Source of the DNA: Rhizobiales bacterium CCH10-E5
GTDB lineage: Bacteria; Pseudomonadota; Alphaproteobacteria; Rhizobiales; Beijerinckiaceae
Assembly: GCA_001556125.1 (NCBI GenBank)
Contig: LSIG01000212.1
Location: 1-64,000 of the forward strand
Length of the DNA: 64,000 bases
Direction: 5' to 3'
The notes under the pieces were generated by a model that was not told where the DNA came from, ran no database searches, and was given only the letters and a program-made list of their open reading frames with translations. A program made the translations under genes and the position numbers. Below, one piece after another: positions 1-7,431 of this stretch (positions within the stretch are counted from its first letter, which is position 1; each line of letters starts with the position of its first letter).

Positions 1-351
1 CCCGCCACGGCGACGCCGCCCTCCCCGGCCGCTCCGCCCCGCGTCGAGCCTGAGCCCGCGCCGAAGCCCCCGGCCGAGGCGAGCGCTCCGGCGACGCAGA
101 TCCCGCCCGCGCCGGCCGCCCCTGCGGCCCCGAGCCCGGGCTCGACGGACCCTGTGAGCGGGGCGGAGAAGCCGCGCCTCGTCAATCCCACGGATGTGCG
201 CGGCACCGAGGGCGGCGAGCGCACGCCGCCACTGGCCCGCACCGAGCAGCCTGGCATTCCCGCCCAGCTGCCGCCGGTGCAGCCGCAGGATTCGAGCTCG
301 GCCCAGCCGAAGCCCGAGACGCCCGCCGTCCCCGTGACGCCGATGGAGTGA
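1..351 (+). CDS. C-terminal end of a proline/alanine-rich protein (5' partial)
   Basis: The reading frame is open from the left edge to a TGA and has no stop, so only the C-terminal 116 residues are present. The visible part is almost entirely Pro, Ala, Glu, Ser and Thr, with no recognisable fold, so it is probably a disordered tail or periplasmic linker. The domain that would identify the protein lies outside the window. Function unknown. Confidence 0.6.
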   Translation, partial: PATATPPSPAAPPRVEPEPAPKPPAEASAPATQIPPAPAAPAAPSPGSTDPVSGAEKPRLVNPTDVRGTEGGERTPPLARTEQPGIPAQLPPVQPQDSSSAQPKPETPAVPVTPME

Positions 352-383
352 GCGTTGCCGCCTTCGTCTGGCCATCGGCCACA

Positions 384-424
384 ACAGAAAAGCGCCCCCG
401 GTTGCCCGGGGGCGCCTCTGTTTC
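384..424. terminator. Bidirectional intrinsic terminator between the proline-rich gene and hsp20
   Basis: A perfect 10-bp stem (392-401 with 406-415) closes a TTGC loop. Read on the minus strand it is followed by TTTTCTG, fitting the end of the hsp20 transcript. Read on the plus strand it is followed by a weaker CTCTGTTT tract, fitting the end of the upstream gene. Confidence 0.8.
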
Positions 425-445
425 AGGCGATGCGCGAAGACGGGA

Positions 446-919
446 TCAGGCGGCCTGAGCCGTCTCCACCTTGGCCTCGAGGACCTTCGCCTTGCCGCTG
501 CCGATCGCGATCTGGCGCGGCTTCTTGGCCTCGGGGATCTCGCGGACGAGATCGATGTGGAGCAGCCCGTTCTCGAGGCTGGCGCCGGTCACATGCACAT
601 AGTCGGCGAGCTGGAAGCGGCGCTCGAAGGCGCGAGCGGCGATGCCCTGATGCAGGATTTCGCGCTTCTCGCCATTGTCGTTGGCCTGCTTCTCGCCGCG
701 CACCGTCAGCGCGTTCTCCTTGCTCTCGATCGAGAGATCGGACTCGCCGAAGCCCGCGACCGCGATGGTGATACGGTAGGCGTTCTCGGCCGTGAGCTCG
801 ATGTTGTAGGGCGGATAGCTCGGGGCCGACTCGGCGCTGCCGACCTGGTCGAGCAGCGAGAACAGACGGTCGAAGCCGACGGTCGAGCGATAGAGCGGGG
901 AAAGATCGAAGTGACGCAT
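446..919 (-). CDS. Hsp20 family small heat-shock protein (IbpA-like)
   Basis: The 157-residue product is an ATP-independent cytoplasmic holdase that binds unfolding proteins under heat stress. The alpha-crystallin domain occupies about residues 35-135 and includes the YPPYNIE entry, the [10 protein letters not shown] strand and the [10 protein letters not shown] strand near the C-terminus. The start [20 protein letters not shown] is typical of IbpA-type rhizobial sHsps and is preceded by GGAGG at six-base spacing; the longer open frame upstream (to 1132) is the leader read as protein. The leader has an RpoH-like promoter and probable thermometer hairpins. It is monocistronic and ends at a strong terminator. 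Confidence 0.93.
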   Translation of the reverse strand: MRHFDLSPLYRSTVGFDRLFSLLDQVGSAESAPSYPPYNIELTAENAYRITIAVAGFGESDLSIESKENALTVRGEKQANDNGEKREILHQGIAARAFERRFQLADYVHVTGASLENGLLHIDLVREIPEAKKPRQIAIGSGKAKVLEAKVETAQAA

Positions 920-1010
920 GATGTCCTCCAAAGAAGCGACGTCGATGTCCAGCCCGCCTCGTCTCGAGCACGGGCCTGGTTCCGGTTCGTGCAGCCGTTC
1001 CGGCCTGCAC
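920..1010 (-). promoter_or_regulatory. hsp20 5' leader, candidate ROSE-type RNA thermometer
   Basis: The leader of about 90 nt opens with a hairpin (989-1010, arms GTGCAG and CTGCAC) and ends with GCTTCTTTGGAGG directly before the start. The CUUC can pair with the GAGG of the ribosome site across a UUUG loop. A multi-hairpin leader of this length with the Shine-Dalgarno inside the last hairpin is the hallmark of ROSE elements of rhizobial sHsp genes. No folding calculation was run. Confidence 0.5.
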
Positions 1011-1016
1011 GGAGCT

Positions 1017-1048
1017 GATCTGGGAAGACGTTTTCGGCTTTTCAAGAG
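1017..1048 (-). promoter_or_regulatory. Candidate RpoH (sigma-32) promoter of hsp20
   Basis: On the minus strand CTCTTGAAA is followed, 17 bases after the CTTG core, by TCCCAGAT. This resembles the CTTGAA / CCCATnT heat-shock promoter and would start transcription near 1010, at the foot of the first leader hairpin. Confidence 0.5.
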
Positions 1049-1130
1049 GTCGTTCCGGCGGGCATAAACGGGGTCGGCGGATCGGTGGCGACGCCGCCCG
1101 GATCGCGAGCCAGCCGCCGGAAAGCCCGCC

Positions 1131-2195
1131 ATGGCCGACGCCGAACTCTTCGCCCATCCCGACTATCCGCTGCCCGGCCATGGCCGGGTCTGGTTTGCCT
1201 CGACGCGCGACGGCGCCAGGATTCGGTTCGCGAGCTGGCGGCCGACGGTGAAGCCCGTGCGCGGCACCGTCGTCCTGGTGCAAGGTCGCGCCGAATTCAT
1301 CGAGCGCTATGGCGAGACCGCCGCCGAACTGCGCCGGCGCGGCTTCCATGTGCTGACCTTCGACTGGCGCGGCCAAGGAGGCTCGCAGCGCTTCGTCCGC
1401 CGCGAGCGCAAGGGCCATGTCGGCTGGCTGCGCCATTACGAGGCGGATCTGGCGCTGGCCATGGCGCAGATGCAGGAGCGCTGCCCCGGCCCCTTTTTCG
1501 TCCTCGCTCATTCGATGGGGGCGGCCCTGTGCCTCGACGCCGCCCGCCGGGACGCCCTGCCCGTTTCCCGGCTGGTGGCGCTGGCGCCGATGCTCGAGCT
1601 CGCCATCATCGACAATCCGAGGGCCGCCAGCCGGCTTGCGAGCGTGCTGTTCTGGTTCGGCTTCGGCAAGGCCTTCGTGCCCGGCGGCGGCGACACCGCG
1701 ATCGCGACCAAGCCCTTCGAGGGCAACCGCCTGAGCGGCGACCCTGTCCGCTATGCCCGCAACAGCGCGCTTTCGGCGGCCGCCCGCCATCTCAGCATCG
1801 GCGACCCGACCATCGCCTGGGTCCGCACCGCCTTCCGGCTGATGGCGCGGCTGTCCGCCCCACATGCCGCCCGCGAGGTCCGCGTCCCGACGCTGGTGAT
1901 CGCGGCCGGCCGCGATCCCGTCGTCTCGACGCCCGCGATCGAACGCTTCGCCGCGCGGCTGAAGACGGGCCGCGCGCTGGTCCTGCGCGAGGCGCGCCAC
2001 GAGATCCTGATGGAGAGCGATCCGATCCGGGAGCAGTTCTGGGCCGCCTTCGACGCCTTCATTCCCGGCGAGGATGCACCGCTCGCAGCCGGCCCCGCTT
2101 CAGCCGGCGAGCCGCGCCAGCGCGGCCTCATGCAGCGCCTTGTTGGCGGCAGCGAGGATGCGCCCGCCGCCGGCGGCGCTGCCCCCGTCCCATGA
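1131..2195 (+). CDS. Alpha/beta hydrolase, lysophospholipase (PldB) type
   Basis: The 354-residue product carries the alpha/beta-hydrolase fold. The oxyanion segment is [15 protein letters not shown] (about 46-61), the nucleophile elbow is AHSMG with Ser128, the acid is in [11 protein letters not shown] and the catalytic His is in REARHEIL near the C-terminus. The monoglyceride-lipase/PldB clade usually cleaves lysophospholipids or monoacylglycerols; the substrate here is not known. The last 30 residues are an Ala/Pro-rich tail overlapping by 96 bp the 3' end of the convergent histidinol-phosphatase-like gene. No signal peptide is evident. Confidence 0.88.
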   Translation: MADAELFAHPDYPLPGHGRVWFASTRDGARIRFASWRPTVKPVRGTVVLVQGRAEFIERYGETAAELRRRGFHVLTFDWRGQGGSQRFVRRERKGHVGWLRHYEADLALAMAQMQERCPGPFFVLAHSMGAALCLDAARRDALPVSRLVALAPMLELAIIDNPRAASRLASVLFWFGFGKAFVPGGGDTAIATKPFEGNRLSGDPVRYARNSALSAAARHLSIGDPTIAWVRTAFRLMARLSAPHAAREVRVPTLVIAAGRDPVVSTPAIERFAARLKTGRALVLREARHEILMESDPIREQFWAAFDAFIPGEDAPLAAGPASAGEPRQRGLMQRLVGGSEDAPAAGGAAPVP

Positions 2196-2882
2196 GGTGA
2201 CGACGCCGCCCGCGCCCTCGATGATCGGGATCAGCGCGACGATATCATAGGGCTTCAGGCCGCTCTCGATCACGAGATCGACATGGCCCGCGGCGAGCAT
2301 GCAATAGGCATAGCAGTCGCAGCCATAGCGGGCGAGCCGGACGGCCTCCTCGACGCGGGCATAGGCCTGCGCCTCCTCGCGCTTGAAGAGGGCGGGCGAA
2401 GTCGTCATCAGCGTGGCGTCGGCCAGGTTTCGCACCTGGCGCGTGCGCAGGATGCGCGCTCCCCCTGGACCATCGTAGCGGGCCTCGCCGCCGTCGCCCC
2501 AATAGCGCTCGCCGGTGAAGGGCTGGTGCATCATCCCGTAGACCGGCACGCCGCGGCGCGTCAGCCCGATCAGCGTGCCCCAAACGGGAATGCCGGAGAT
2601 GAAGGCGCGCGTGCCGTCGATCGGATCGAGCACCCAGCAATACTCGGCCTCCGCATTCTCGTTGCCGAACTCCTCGCCGATCACGCCATGGGCCGGGAAC
2701 TGGCGCCGGATCAGATGGCGCATCACGCTCTCGCCGGCCTTGTCCCCCTCGGTGACGGGATCGAAGGCGCCGCCGCGCGACTTGTCCTCGAGCATGTGAT
2801 GGGCGCGGAAGAAGGGCAGGATCGCCCGGCCGGACTGGGTGGCGAGCTCCGCCACGAAGGCTCCGAAATCGACCGCGCTCAT
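2100..2882 (-). CDS. hisN: Histidinol-phosphatase / inositol monophosphatase family protein (HisN type)
   Basis: The 260-residue product has the full metal-dependent IMPase signature: DPVTEGDKAGE (41-51), GEEFG (69-73) and DPIDGTRAF (86-94), which hold the Mg2+-binding acids, plus a C-terminal GG...SWDGG segment. The sequence is closer in feel to the HisN type, which dephosphorylates L-histidinol phosphate in alphaproteobacterial histidine synthesis, than to SuhB, but specificity cannot be fixed by eye. The start was chosen because GGGAGG precedes it by 6 bases; the frame runs further upstream without a better start. The mmgR/suhB-like sRNA is divergent just upstream. Confidence 0.82.
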   Translation of the reverse strand: MSAVDFGAFVAELATQSGRAILPFFRAHHMLEDKSRGGAFDPVTEGDKAGESVMRHLIRRQFPAHGVIGEEFGNENAEAEYCWVLDPIDGTRAFISGIPVWGTLIGLTRRGVPVYGMMHQPFTGERYWGDGGEARYDGPGGARILRTRQVRNLADATLMTTSPALFKREEAQAYARVEEAVRLARYGCDCYAYCMLAAGHVDLVIESGLKPYDIVALIPIIEGAGGVVTSWDGGSAAGGGRILAAANKALHEAALARLAG

Positions 2883-3044
2883 GCTGCCTCCCCCTTGCGC
2901 CGATCCGCAGCGCCGCCCTTCTGATGATCGCCGGACCGGCCGAAGGCAAGCGGCCGGTGCTGGCCGCGCCGCCGGAGTGCGCCGTTCTGCGTCTGACGCA
3001 TGCCTCATCCGCCGCCGGCTCGCGCAAAATTTTGGTCAGGCCAC

Positions 3045-3072
3045 TTGCTTTTTTGCGCTGCACCGTCATATT
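3045..3072 (+). promoter_or_regulatory. Promoter of the mmgR-like sRNA
   Basis: TTGCTT and CATATT are 16 bases apart, in a locally AT-rich stretch, and would start RNA near 3079. Confidence 0.55.
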
Positions 3073-3078
3073 GTGCAC

Positions 3079-3170
3079 TGCGAAGGGGCGATGACCTCAA
3101 GCCTTCGTTGCCCTCCTTGGGCGTTTCCTCCCTAGACTTGGGCCGCCACGCAAGTGTGCGGCCCTTTTTT
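3079..3170 (+). ncRNA. mmgR: Candidate trans-acting sRNA of the mmgR/suhB (alpha-r8) family
   Basis: No ORF explains this stretch, yet it has a complete transcription unit: a promoter, a 5' hairpin (CGAAGG 3081-3086 with CCTTCG 3102-3107), an unpaired pyrimidine-rich segment (TTGGGCGTTTCCTCCCTAGA) and a terminator hairpin (GGGCCGC 3140-3146 with GCGGCCC 3158-3164, inner CAC/GTG) ending in six T. From memory this arrangement and the single-stranded motif match the conserved rhizobial mmgR sRNA (Rfam name suhB), known in Sinorhizobium to limit polyhydroxybutyrate accumulation. The CCTCC motif could pair with ribosome-binding sites. Confidence 0.7.
3140..3170 (+). terminator. Intrinsic terminator of the sRNA
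   Basis: A 7-bp GC stem with an inner 3-bp extension is followed by TTTTTTCTG. Confidence 0.85.
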
Positions 3171-3210
3171 CTGTTGCGGTGGCAACGGCTTCATGGGGCC
3201 GTCATGCGCC

Positions 3211-4131
3211 CTACTCCGCCGCTTGGCGGAACCCGTCGAGCCAGCCGCTCCAGCGTGCGAAGCACTCGGCCATGGCCGCCGTGATCGCCTCCTCCAGCAC
3301 GACGAAGCCGCCATGCGGCAGCAGCGTCGCCTCGTCCATGTAGAGGGCGCGGTTGATCTCGATCTGGAGCGTGTGAACGCCGGTGCCGGGCGCGCCGTAA
3401 TGCTCGGTGATGAAGCCCCCCGCATAGGGCCGGTTGCGCGTCACGCTGAAGCCCAGCCGCGTGAAGGCGGCCTCGGCGACATCGGTGACGTAGCCGGCCG
3501 CGCTCGTGCCGAACCGATCCCCCAGGATGATATCGGGCTTCACCGGCCCCTCGCGGTCCAGCCCGGTCGAGGGCATCGAATGCGCATCGACCAGGATGCA
3601 GGTGCCGAAGGCGCGCTGGGTCCGCTGCACCAGGTCGCGCAGCCCGGCGTGATAGGGCCGGTACAACGAATCGATCCGCGTCAGCGCCTCTTCCACCGGA
3701 ATCCGGCCGAAATAGATCTCGTGCGCGTCGCCGACGATGCGCGGGATCGTCCCCAGCCCGCCCGCGACCCGCAGGGAACGGGTGTTGGCGAAGGGCGGCA
3801 GCCGCCCCTCGAACATGCGCGGATCGAGCTCGTAGGGCTCGCGATTGACGTCGAGATAGGCCCGCGGGAACTCGGCCGCCAGCAGCGGCGCGCCCAGCGT
3901 CACGCTGCGGGCGAAGAGCCGGTCGACATAGGCGTCCTCCGAGCGGCGCAGCGAGCGCAGCGGCAGCCTTGCGCGCTCGACGAAGGCCCGCGGATAGCGC
4001 CGCCCCGCATGCGGCACGTCGACCACCACCGGCACGATGTGCAGCGCCGGCTGATACAGCGTGTAGGGCCGCTCGATCTCGGCGACGACGTCTTCCGGGC
4101 CGGTGGAAAGGGGGCGGGATGGCTCGCTCAT
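3211..4131 (-). CDS. N-formylglutamate amidohydrolase family protein
   Basis: The 306-residue product matches the FGase family (HutG-like), which hydrolyses N-formylglutamate or related N-acylated acids in histidine and other catabolic routes. Visible signatures are VVVDVPHAGRRYP near the N-terminus, SEDAYVDRLF, the DVNREPYELDPRMF segment, LVDAHSMPS and a Gly-rich GGFITEHYGAPG near the C-terminus. No other hut genes are nearby, so the name is a family assignment only. It is divergent from cpdR, a pairing I have seen in other Rhizobiales. The start MSEPSRP is preferred over the in-frame codon at 4191; neither has a strong ribosome site. Confidence 0.82.
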   Translation of the reverse strand: MSEPSRPLSTGPEDVVAEIERPYTLYQPALHIVPVVVDVPHAGRRYPRAFVERARLPLRSLRRSEDAYVDRLFARSVTLGAPLLAAEFPRAYLDVNREPYELDPRMFEGRLPPFANTRSLRVAGGLGTIPRIVGDAHEIYFGRIPVEEALTRIDSLYRPYHAGLRDLVQRTQRAFGTCILVDAHSMPSTGLDREGPVKPDIILGDRFGTSAAGYVTDVAEAAFTRLGFSVTRNRPYAGGFITEHYGAPGTGVHTLQIEINRALYMDEATLLPHGGFVVLEEAITAAMAECFARWSGWLDGFRQAAE

Positions 4132-4210
4132 CGCCGCCGACAGAAGCACACAAAGCGGCTGGGTTGAAGCGCCACAGGCGCGCAGCGGCAAGCGCCCACG
4201 GATTCACCCG

Positions 4211-4237
4211 TTGTTTACCATACTGATGCCTTATAGA
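4211..4237 (+). promoter_or_regulatory. Candidate promoter of cpdR
   Basis: TTGTTT and TATAGA are 15 bases apart about 150 nt before cpdR. The spacing is short, so this is tentative. Confidence 0.3.
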
Positions 4238-4391
4238 AACCGTGGGTTCCCACTGCGGGGGCGGGCCGATAACCCTGCCGCCGCGGTCGCGCGGGGATGG
4301 AGCGCGAATACGAGTCGAGACCGGGACCGGGCTACGCCGCCGGCCCCCGCTGCACCAGACACAGGCCTTACGGGACGGACAGATCAGGCCC

Positions 4392-4751
4392 ATGACCAAG
4401 ATACTTCTCGCCGAAGACGACAACGACATGCGCCGTTTCCTGGTCAAGGCCCTGCAGAATGCGGGCTATGACGTGGCCTCCTTCGACAATGGGCTCTCGG
4501 CCTATAACCGGCTGCGCGAAGAGCCCTTCGAGCTGCTGCTGACGGACATCGTCATGCCCGAGATGGACGGCATCGAGCTGGCGCGCCGCGCCACCGAGCT
4601 CGACCCCGACATCAAGGTGATGTTCATCACCGGCTTCGCGGCCGTGGCGCTGAACCCCGATTCGCAGACGCCCAAGGATGCCAAGGTGCTCTCCAAGCCC
4701 TTCCACCTGCGCGAGCTGGTGAACGAGGTCGAGAAGCTGCTGGCGGCCTGA
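4392..4751 (+). CDS. cpdR: Single-domain response regulator CpdR
   Basis: The 119-residue product is a stand-alone receiver domain. The acidic pair is ED (8-9), the phospho-acceptor Asp52 lies in LLTDIVMPEMDG, Thr80 in FITGFAAVAL, and Lys102 in LSKPFHLRELV, followed directly by the C-terminus. The FITGFAAVAL and SKPFHLRE stretches are characteristic of CpdR, the ClpXP adaptor that, when unphosphorylated, directs cell-cycle substrates to the protease in Caulobacter and rhizobia; phosphate comes via CckA-ChpT (known for the family). The start at ATG is set by homology because the open frame runs upstream. A GC hairpin (4742-4759) overlaps the stop codon. Confidence 0.92.
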   Translation: MTKILLAEDDNDMRRFLVKALQNAGYDVASFDNGLSAYNRLREEPFELLLTDIVMPEMDGIELARRATELDPDIKVMFITGFAAVALNPDSQTPKDAKVLSKPFHLRELVNEVEKLLAA

Positions 4752-4792
4752 CGGCCGCCGACAGGCCTGTGACGCTTTCTCGACAAAGCGCC

Positions 4793-4820
4793 TTGCAAGG
4801 CTCGAAGCGAGCGGCTATAG
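4793..4820 (+). promoter_or_regulatory. Promoter of tRNA-Val
   Basis: CTTGCAA and CTATAG lie 16 bases apart, close to the alphaproteobacterial housekeeping consensus, about 80 nt before the tRNA. Confidence 0.55.
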
Positions 4821-4899
4821 CCGCACACCTCGCAACATGGTTGCCCGGCAACGGCGCAACCTGTTCCGGCCGCCGCGACGTTATCCCGACGCGGCAGAC

Positions 4900-4974
<75 letters not shown>

Positions 4975-4980
4975 TCTTCA

Positions 4981-5029
4981 AAGCCCCGGAGATCGCTCCC
5001 GACGAGCGGTGTCCGGGGTTTTTGGTTTT
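4981..5029 (+). terminator. Intrinsic terminator after tRNA-Val
   Basis: A long stem (AAGCCCCGGA with TCCGGGGTTT, plus an inner CGCTC/GAGCG pair) is followed by TTTTTGGTTTT. Confidence 0.85.
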
Positions 5030-5197
5030 GGCGCCTGCGATGAGCGCAGCCTTCTCCTGTTTCACGGCTCCGCCGCACCACCCGACGCGCACCGCACGCC
5101 GACCTGATCAGGCGCTCCGCCCTGAACCTTCCGGCGCCATGGGCGTTGGGCCGGCATAGGGCGGGGTGCCGCCGTCTTGCCGAGAGGAAATGCGACC

Positions 5198-5314
5198 ATG
5201 TTCAGGATGATTCTCGCCGGAGCGGCCGGTTGGATGCTGGCGACCCGGCCGGAGCTTCGTGAGCGCGTGCTGAACGTGACGCGCGATCTCTTCGCCCGGC
5301 TGACGGCGCGCTGA
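5198..5314 (+). CDS. Small hypothetical protein (38 aa)
   Basis: A short ORF, MFRMILAGAAGWMLATRPEL to a TGA, sits in an otherwise empty gap. The AGAGGA sequence upstream is a fair ribosome site and the codons end mostly in G or C, like real genes here. The N-terminal 16 residues are hydrophobic, followed by a basic amphipathic stretch (RERVLNVTRDLFARL). Function unknown; it might be a membrane-associated miniprotein. A 10-bp GC hairpin (5326-5352) follows without a T tract. Confidence 0.4.
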   Translation: MFRMILAGAAGWMLATRPELRERVLNVTRDLFARLTAR

Positions 5315-5427
5315 GCTTTTCTTCTCGCCCGGCCGGCAGAGGCGGCCGGGCGATTGCGCCAGACGGGTGGCAGCCCCGTCGATGCGGGCTGTCGCAGGCG
5401 TTCGGCGCGGGCTAGAAGCAGCCCCCC

Positions 5428-6846
5428 ATGCCCTCCCCCGCGCAATCCCTCTCGCTCACCTCGTCTCGCTCCGCCTGGATGGCCGAGGCGGGGGCGACCT
5501 TGCGTCTTGGCTGGCCGCTGGTTCTGACCAATCTCGCCCAGACGGCGATGACGGCGACCGACGTGATGATTATGGGGCAGCTCGGCCCCGATGCGCTCGC
5601 GGCCGGCGCGCTCGGCTCCAATCTCTACATGGCCGTGCTGATCTTCGGGATCGGCGTCATGGCGGCCGTGTCGCCGATGCTCTCGATCGAGCTCGGGCGC
5701 AACCGCCATGCGGTGCGCGAGATCAGGCGGACTGTTCGCCAGGGCTTCTGGGCGGCGGCGACGCTGGTCGGGCCGATGTGGCTCTTCCTCTGGCAGGCGG
5801 AGGCCGTGCTGGCCGCGATGGGTCAGGATCGCGCGCTCTCCGCGGCGGCCGGCAGCTATGTCCGGGCGCTGCAATGGAGCCTGCTGCCCTTCTTCTTCTA
5901 CCTCGTGCTGCGCGGCTTCGTCGCCGCGCTGCAGCGCCCGCTCGCCGCGATGCTGGTGGTCCTTGTCGCCGTCCTGTTCAACGCTTTCGCCAACTGGGTG
6001 CTGATGTTCGGCCGGCTCGGCCTGCCCGCGCTGGGGCTGCCCGGTTCGGGCCTCGCCACCGCCCTCTCCTCCGCGCTGATGTTCGCGGGCCTCGCCGCCC
6101 TCGTGCTGCGCGACCGCCAGTTCCGGCGTTTCCGCCTGTTCGGCCGCTTCTGGGTGGCAGACTGGCCGCGCTACCGCGCCTTCTGGCGGCTCGGGCTGCC
6201 GATCGGCGCGACGCTCGCCTTCGAGGTCGTCATCTTCAACGGCGCCGCCTTCCTGATGGGGCTGATCGGCCCGACCGCGCTCGCCGCCCACGCCATCGCG
6301 ATCCAGATCGCGTCGCTGACCTTCATGGTGCCAATGGGCATCGGCCAGGCTGCGACGGTGCGCGTCGGGCGCGCCTTCGGTGCCGGCGACCGCGACGGCA
6401 TTCGCCGCGCCGGGCAGGTCGCGATCGTGCTCGGCGTCGGCTTCATGGCGCTGACGGCCCTTGTGATGTGGTTGGCGCCGCACTGGCTGGTGCGCCCCTT
6501 CCTCGACGTCAGCCGTCCCGGCGCGATCGAGGTCGCGGCGCTGGCGATGCATTTCCTGGTCTTCGCCGCGATCTTCCAGATCGTCGACGGGGCGCAGGTC
6601 GTTGGCTCCTGCCTGCTGCGCGGCCTCGGCGATACGCGGATCCCGATGCTCTATGCCGGGCTCGGCTATTGGGTGATCGGGCTGCCGCTCTCGGTCGCGC
6701 TGGGCTTCGGTACGCCGCTGGCCGGCAGCGGCATCTGGATCGGCCTCGCCGTCGCGCTGGCGCTGGTCGCGGCGCTGATGCTGGGACGCTGGGCGGCCCG
6801 CGAGCGGCTCGGCCTGATGCCGGCTGCGCCGTATCCGGGAACCTGA
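5428..6846 (+). CDS. MATE family multidrug/sodium-type exporter (NorM-like)
   Basis: The 472-residue product has about twelve hydrophobic segments arranged as two six-helix halves, the usual MATE length and layout. Recognisable family stretches are WPLVLTNLAQTAMTATDVMIMGQLG in helix 1, the LRGFVAALQRP motif, and the second-half counterpart around PIGATLAFEVVIFNGAAFLMG and LRGLGDTRIPM. MATE proteins export cationic drugs or metabolites in exchange for Na+ or H+; the substrate is unknown. Both the first-half and second-half LRG motifs are intact. It is followed by the DUF3606 gene, which may be separately expressed. Confidence 0.92.
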   Translation: MPSPAQSLSLTSSRSAWMAEAGATLRLGWPLVLTNLAQTAMTATDVMIMGQLGPDALAAGALGSNLYMAVLIFGIGVMAAVSPMLSIELGRNRHAVREIRRTVRQGFWAAATLVGPMWLFLWQAEAVLAAMGQDRALSAAAGSYVRALQWSLLPFFFYLVLRGFVAALQRPLAAMLVVLVAVLFNAFANWVLMFGRLGLPALGLPGSGLATALSSALMFAGLAALVLRDRQFRRFRLFGRFWVADWPRYRAFWRLGLPIGATLAFEVVIFNGAAFLMGLIGPTALAAHAIAIQIASLTFMVPMGIGQAATVRVGRAFGAGDRDGIRRAGQVAIVLGVGFMALTALVMWLAPHWLVRPFLDVSRPGAIEVAALAMHFLVFAAIFQIVDGAQVVGSCLLRGLGDTRIPMLYAGLGYWVIGLPLSVALGFGTPLAGSGIWIGLAVALALVAALMLGRWAARERLGLMPAAPYPGT

Positions 6847-6862
6847 CGCCCCCTGTGCGATT
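6838..6862 (+). promoter_or_regulatory. Weak EcfG-like promoter candidate before the DUF3606 gene
   Basis: GGAAC is followed after 16 bases by GATT (consensus CGTT), about 27 bases before the start codon. The -10 element deviates, so this is only a candidate general-stress promoter. Confidence 0.25.
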
Positions 6863-6888
6863 CCTTCCGAGACAGAAGGAGACCGCCC

Positions 6889-7086
6889 ATGGCTGACGAC
6901 AGGACGAATCGCGGGCCGCAGGATCGCTCGCGCATCAATCTCGGCGAGGATTACGAGGTCCGCTACTGGACCGACAAATTCGGCGTCTCGAAGAGCCAGC
7001 TCGAAGAGGCCGTCCGCAAGGCCGGCGCCTCGGCCGCGGCTGTCGAGGAGGAGTTGCGGCGACAGACCCTGAGCGGGGGCCGCTAG
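6889..7086 (+). CDS. DUF3606 domain small protein
   Basis: The 65-residue product contains the DUF3606 pattern DRSRINLGEDYEVRYWTDKF...SKSQLEEAVRKAG, where a short basic start is followed by a helix-turn-like repeat. The family is common in Rhizobiales and has no assigned function; members are often stress-induced (family knowledge). AAGGAG precedes the ATG by 7 bases. A weak GGAAC-type promoter lies just upstream. Confidence 0.85.
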   Translation: MADDRTNRGPQDRSRINLGEDYEVRYWTDKFGVSKSQLEEAVRKAGASAAAVEEELRRQTLSGGR

Positions 7087-7104
7087 CCTCGCCCCGGAAC
7101 TGCG

Positions 7105-7140
7105 GGCCGCCTCCCGCCGTTGACGCGTCAGGAGGCGGCC
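7105..7140 (+). promoter_or_regulatory. Perfect inverted repeat enclosing the ribosome-binding site of the next gene
   Basis: GGCCGCCTCC (7105-7114) is an exact reverse complement of GGAGGCGGCC (7131-7140), separated by 16 bases. The second arm contains the GGAGG ribosome site and ends at the base before the ATG, so the fold would hide the site. Confidence 0.55.
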
Positions 7141-7431
7141 ATGCAGCGTTTCGAAGACGATTTCGATATCGACCTGTTCCTGACGGTGATCTGCGGCGCG
7201 CTCGTCCAGACCGTCCTTTTCGGCTTCGGGACGACGCTGGTGCTGTCGATCCCGCCCCTGGCAGAGCATGCGGCCTATCTGTTGACGGTCGCGCTGGCCG
7301 TGAGCCTGCTGTTCGCGCCGCTCTTCGGCTTCTGGATTTCGCTTCGGCTGCGCTACCGCAACTGGGGCCGTGAAGCCTGGCTGCGCGGCGATGATGTCTG
7401 CGGCAAAGCGGTCATGACGCGGGCTCGCTAG
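7141..7431 (+). CDS. Small inner-membrane protein of unknown function
   Basis: The 96-residue product starts MQRFEDDFDIDLF and has two long hydrophobic stretches (about 10-35 and 45-70), then a basic cytoplasmic tail (LRLRYRNWGREAWLRGDD). I do not recognise a family. The ATG is chosen over an in-frame TTG 21 bases upstream because GGAGG lies 7 bases before it. It ends in a 4-bp convergent overlap with the cardiolipin-synthase-like gene. Confidence 0.65.
   Translation: MQRFEDDFDIDLFLTVICGALVQTVLFGFGTTLVLSIPPLAEHAAYLLTVALAVSLLFAPLFGFWISLRLRYRNWGREAWLRGDDVCGKAVMTRAR

Noticed and set aside
4975..5030. tRNA-Val as an integration site
   Set aside because: No integrase gene or repeated tRNA 3' end was seen within the following kilobases; the downstream hairpin is an ordinary terminator.
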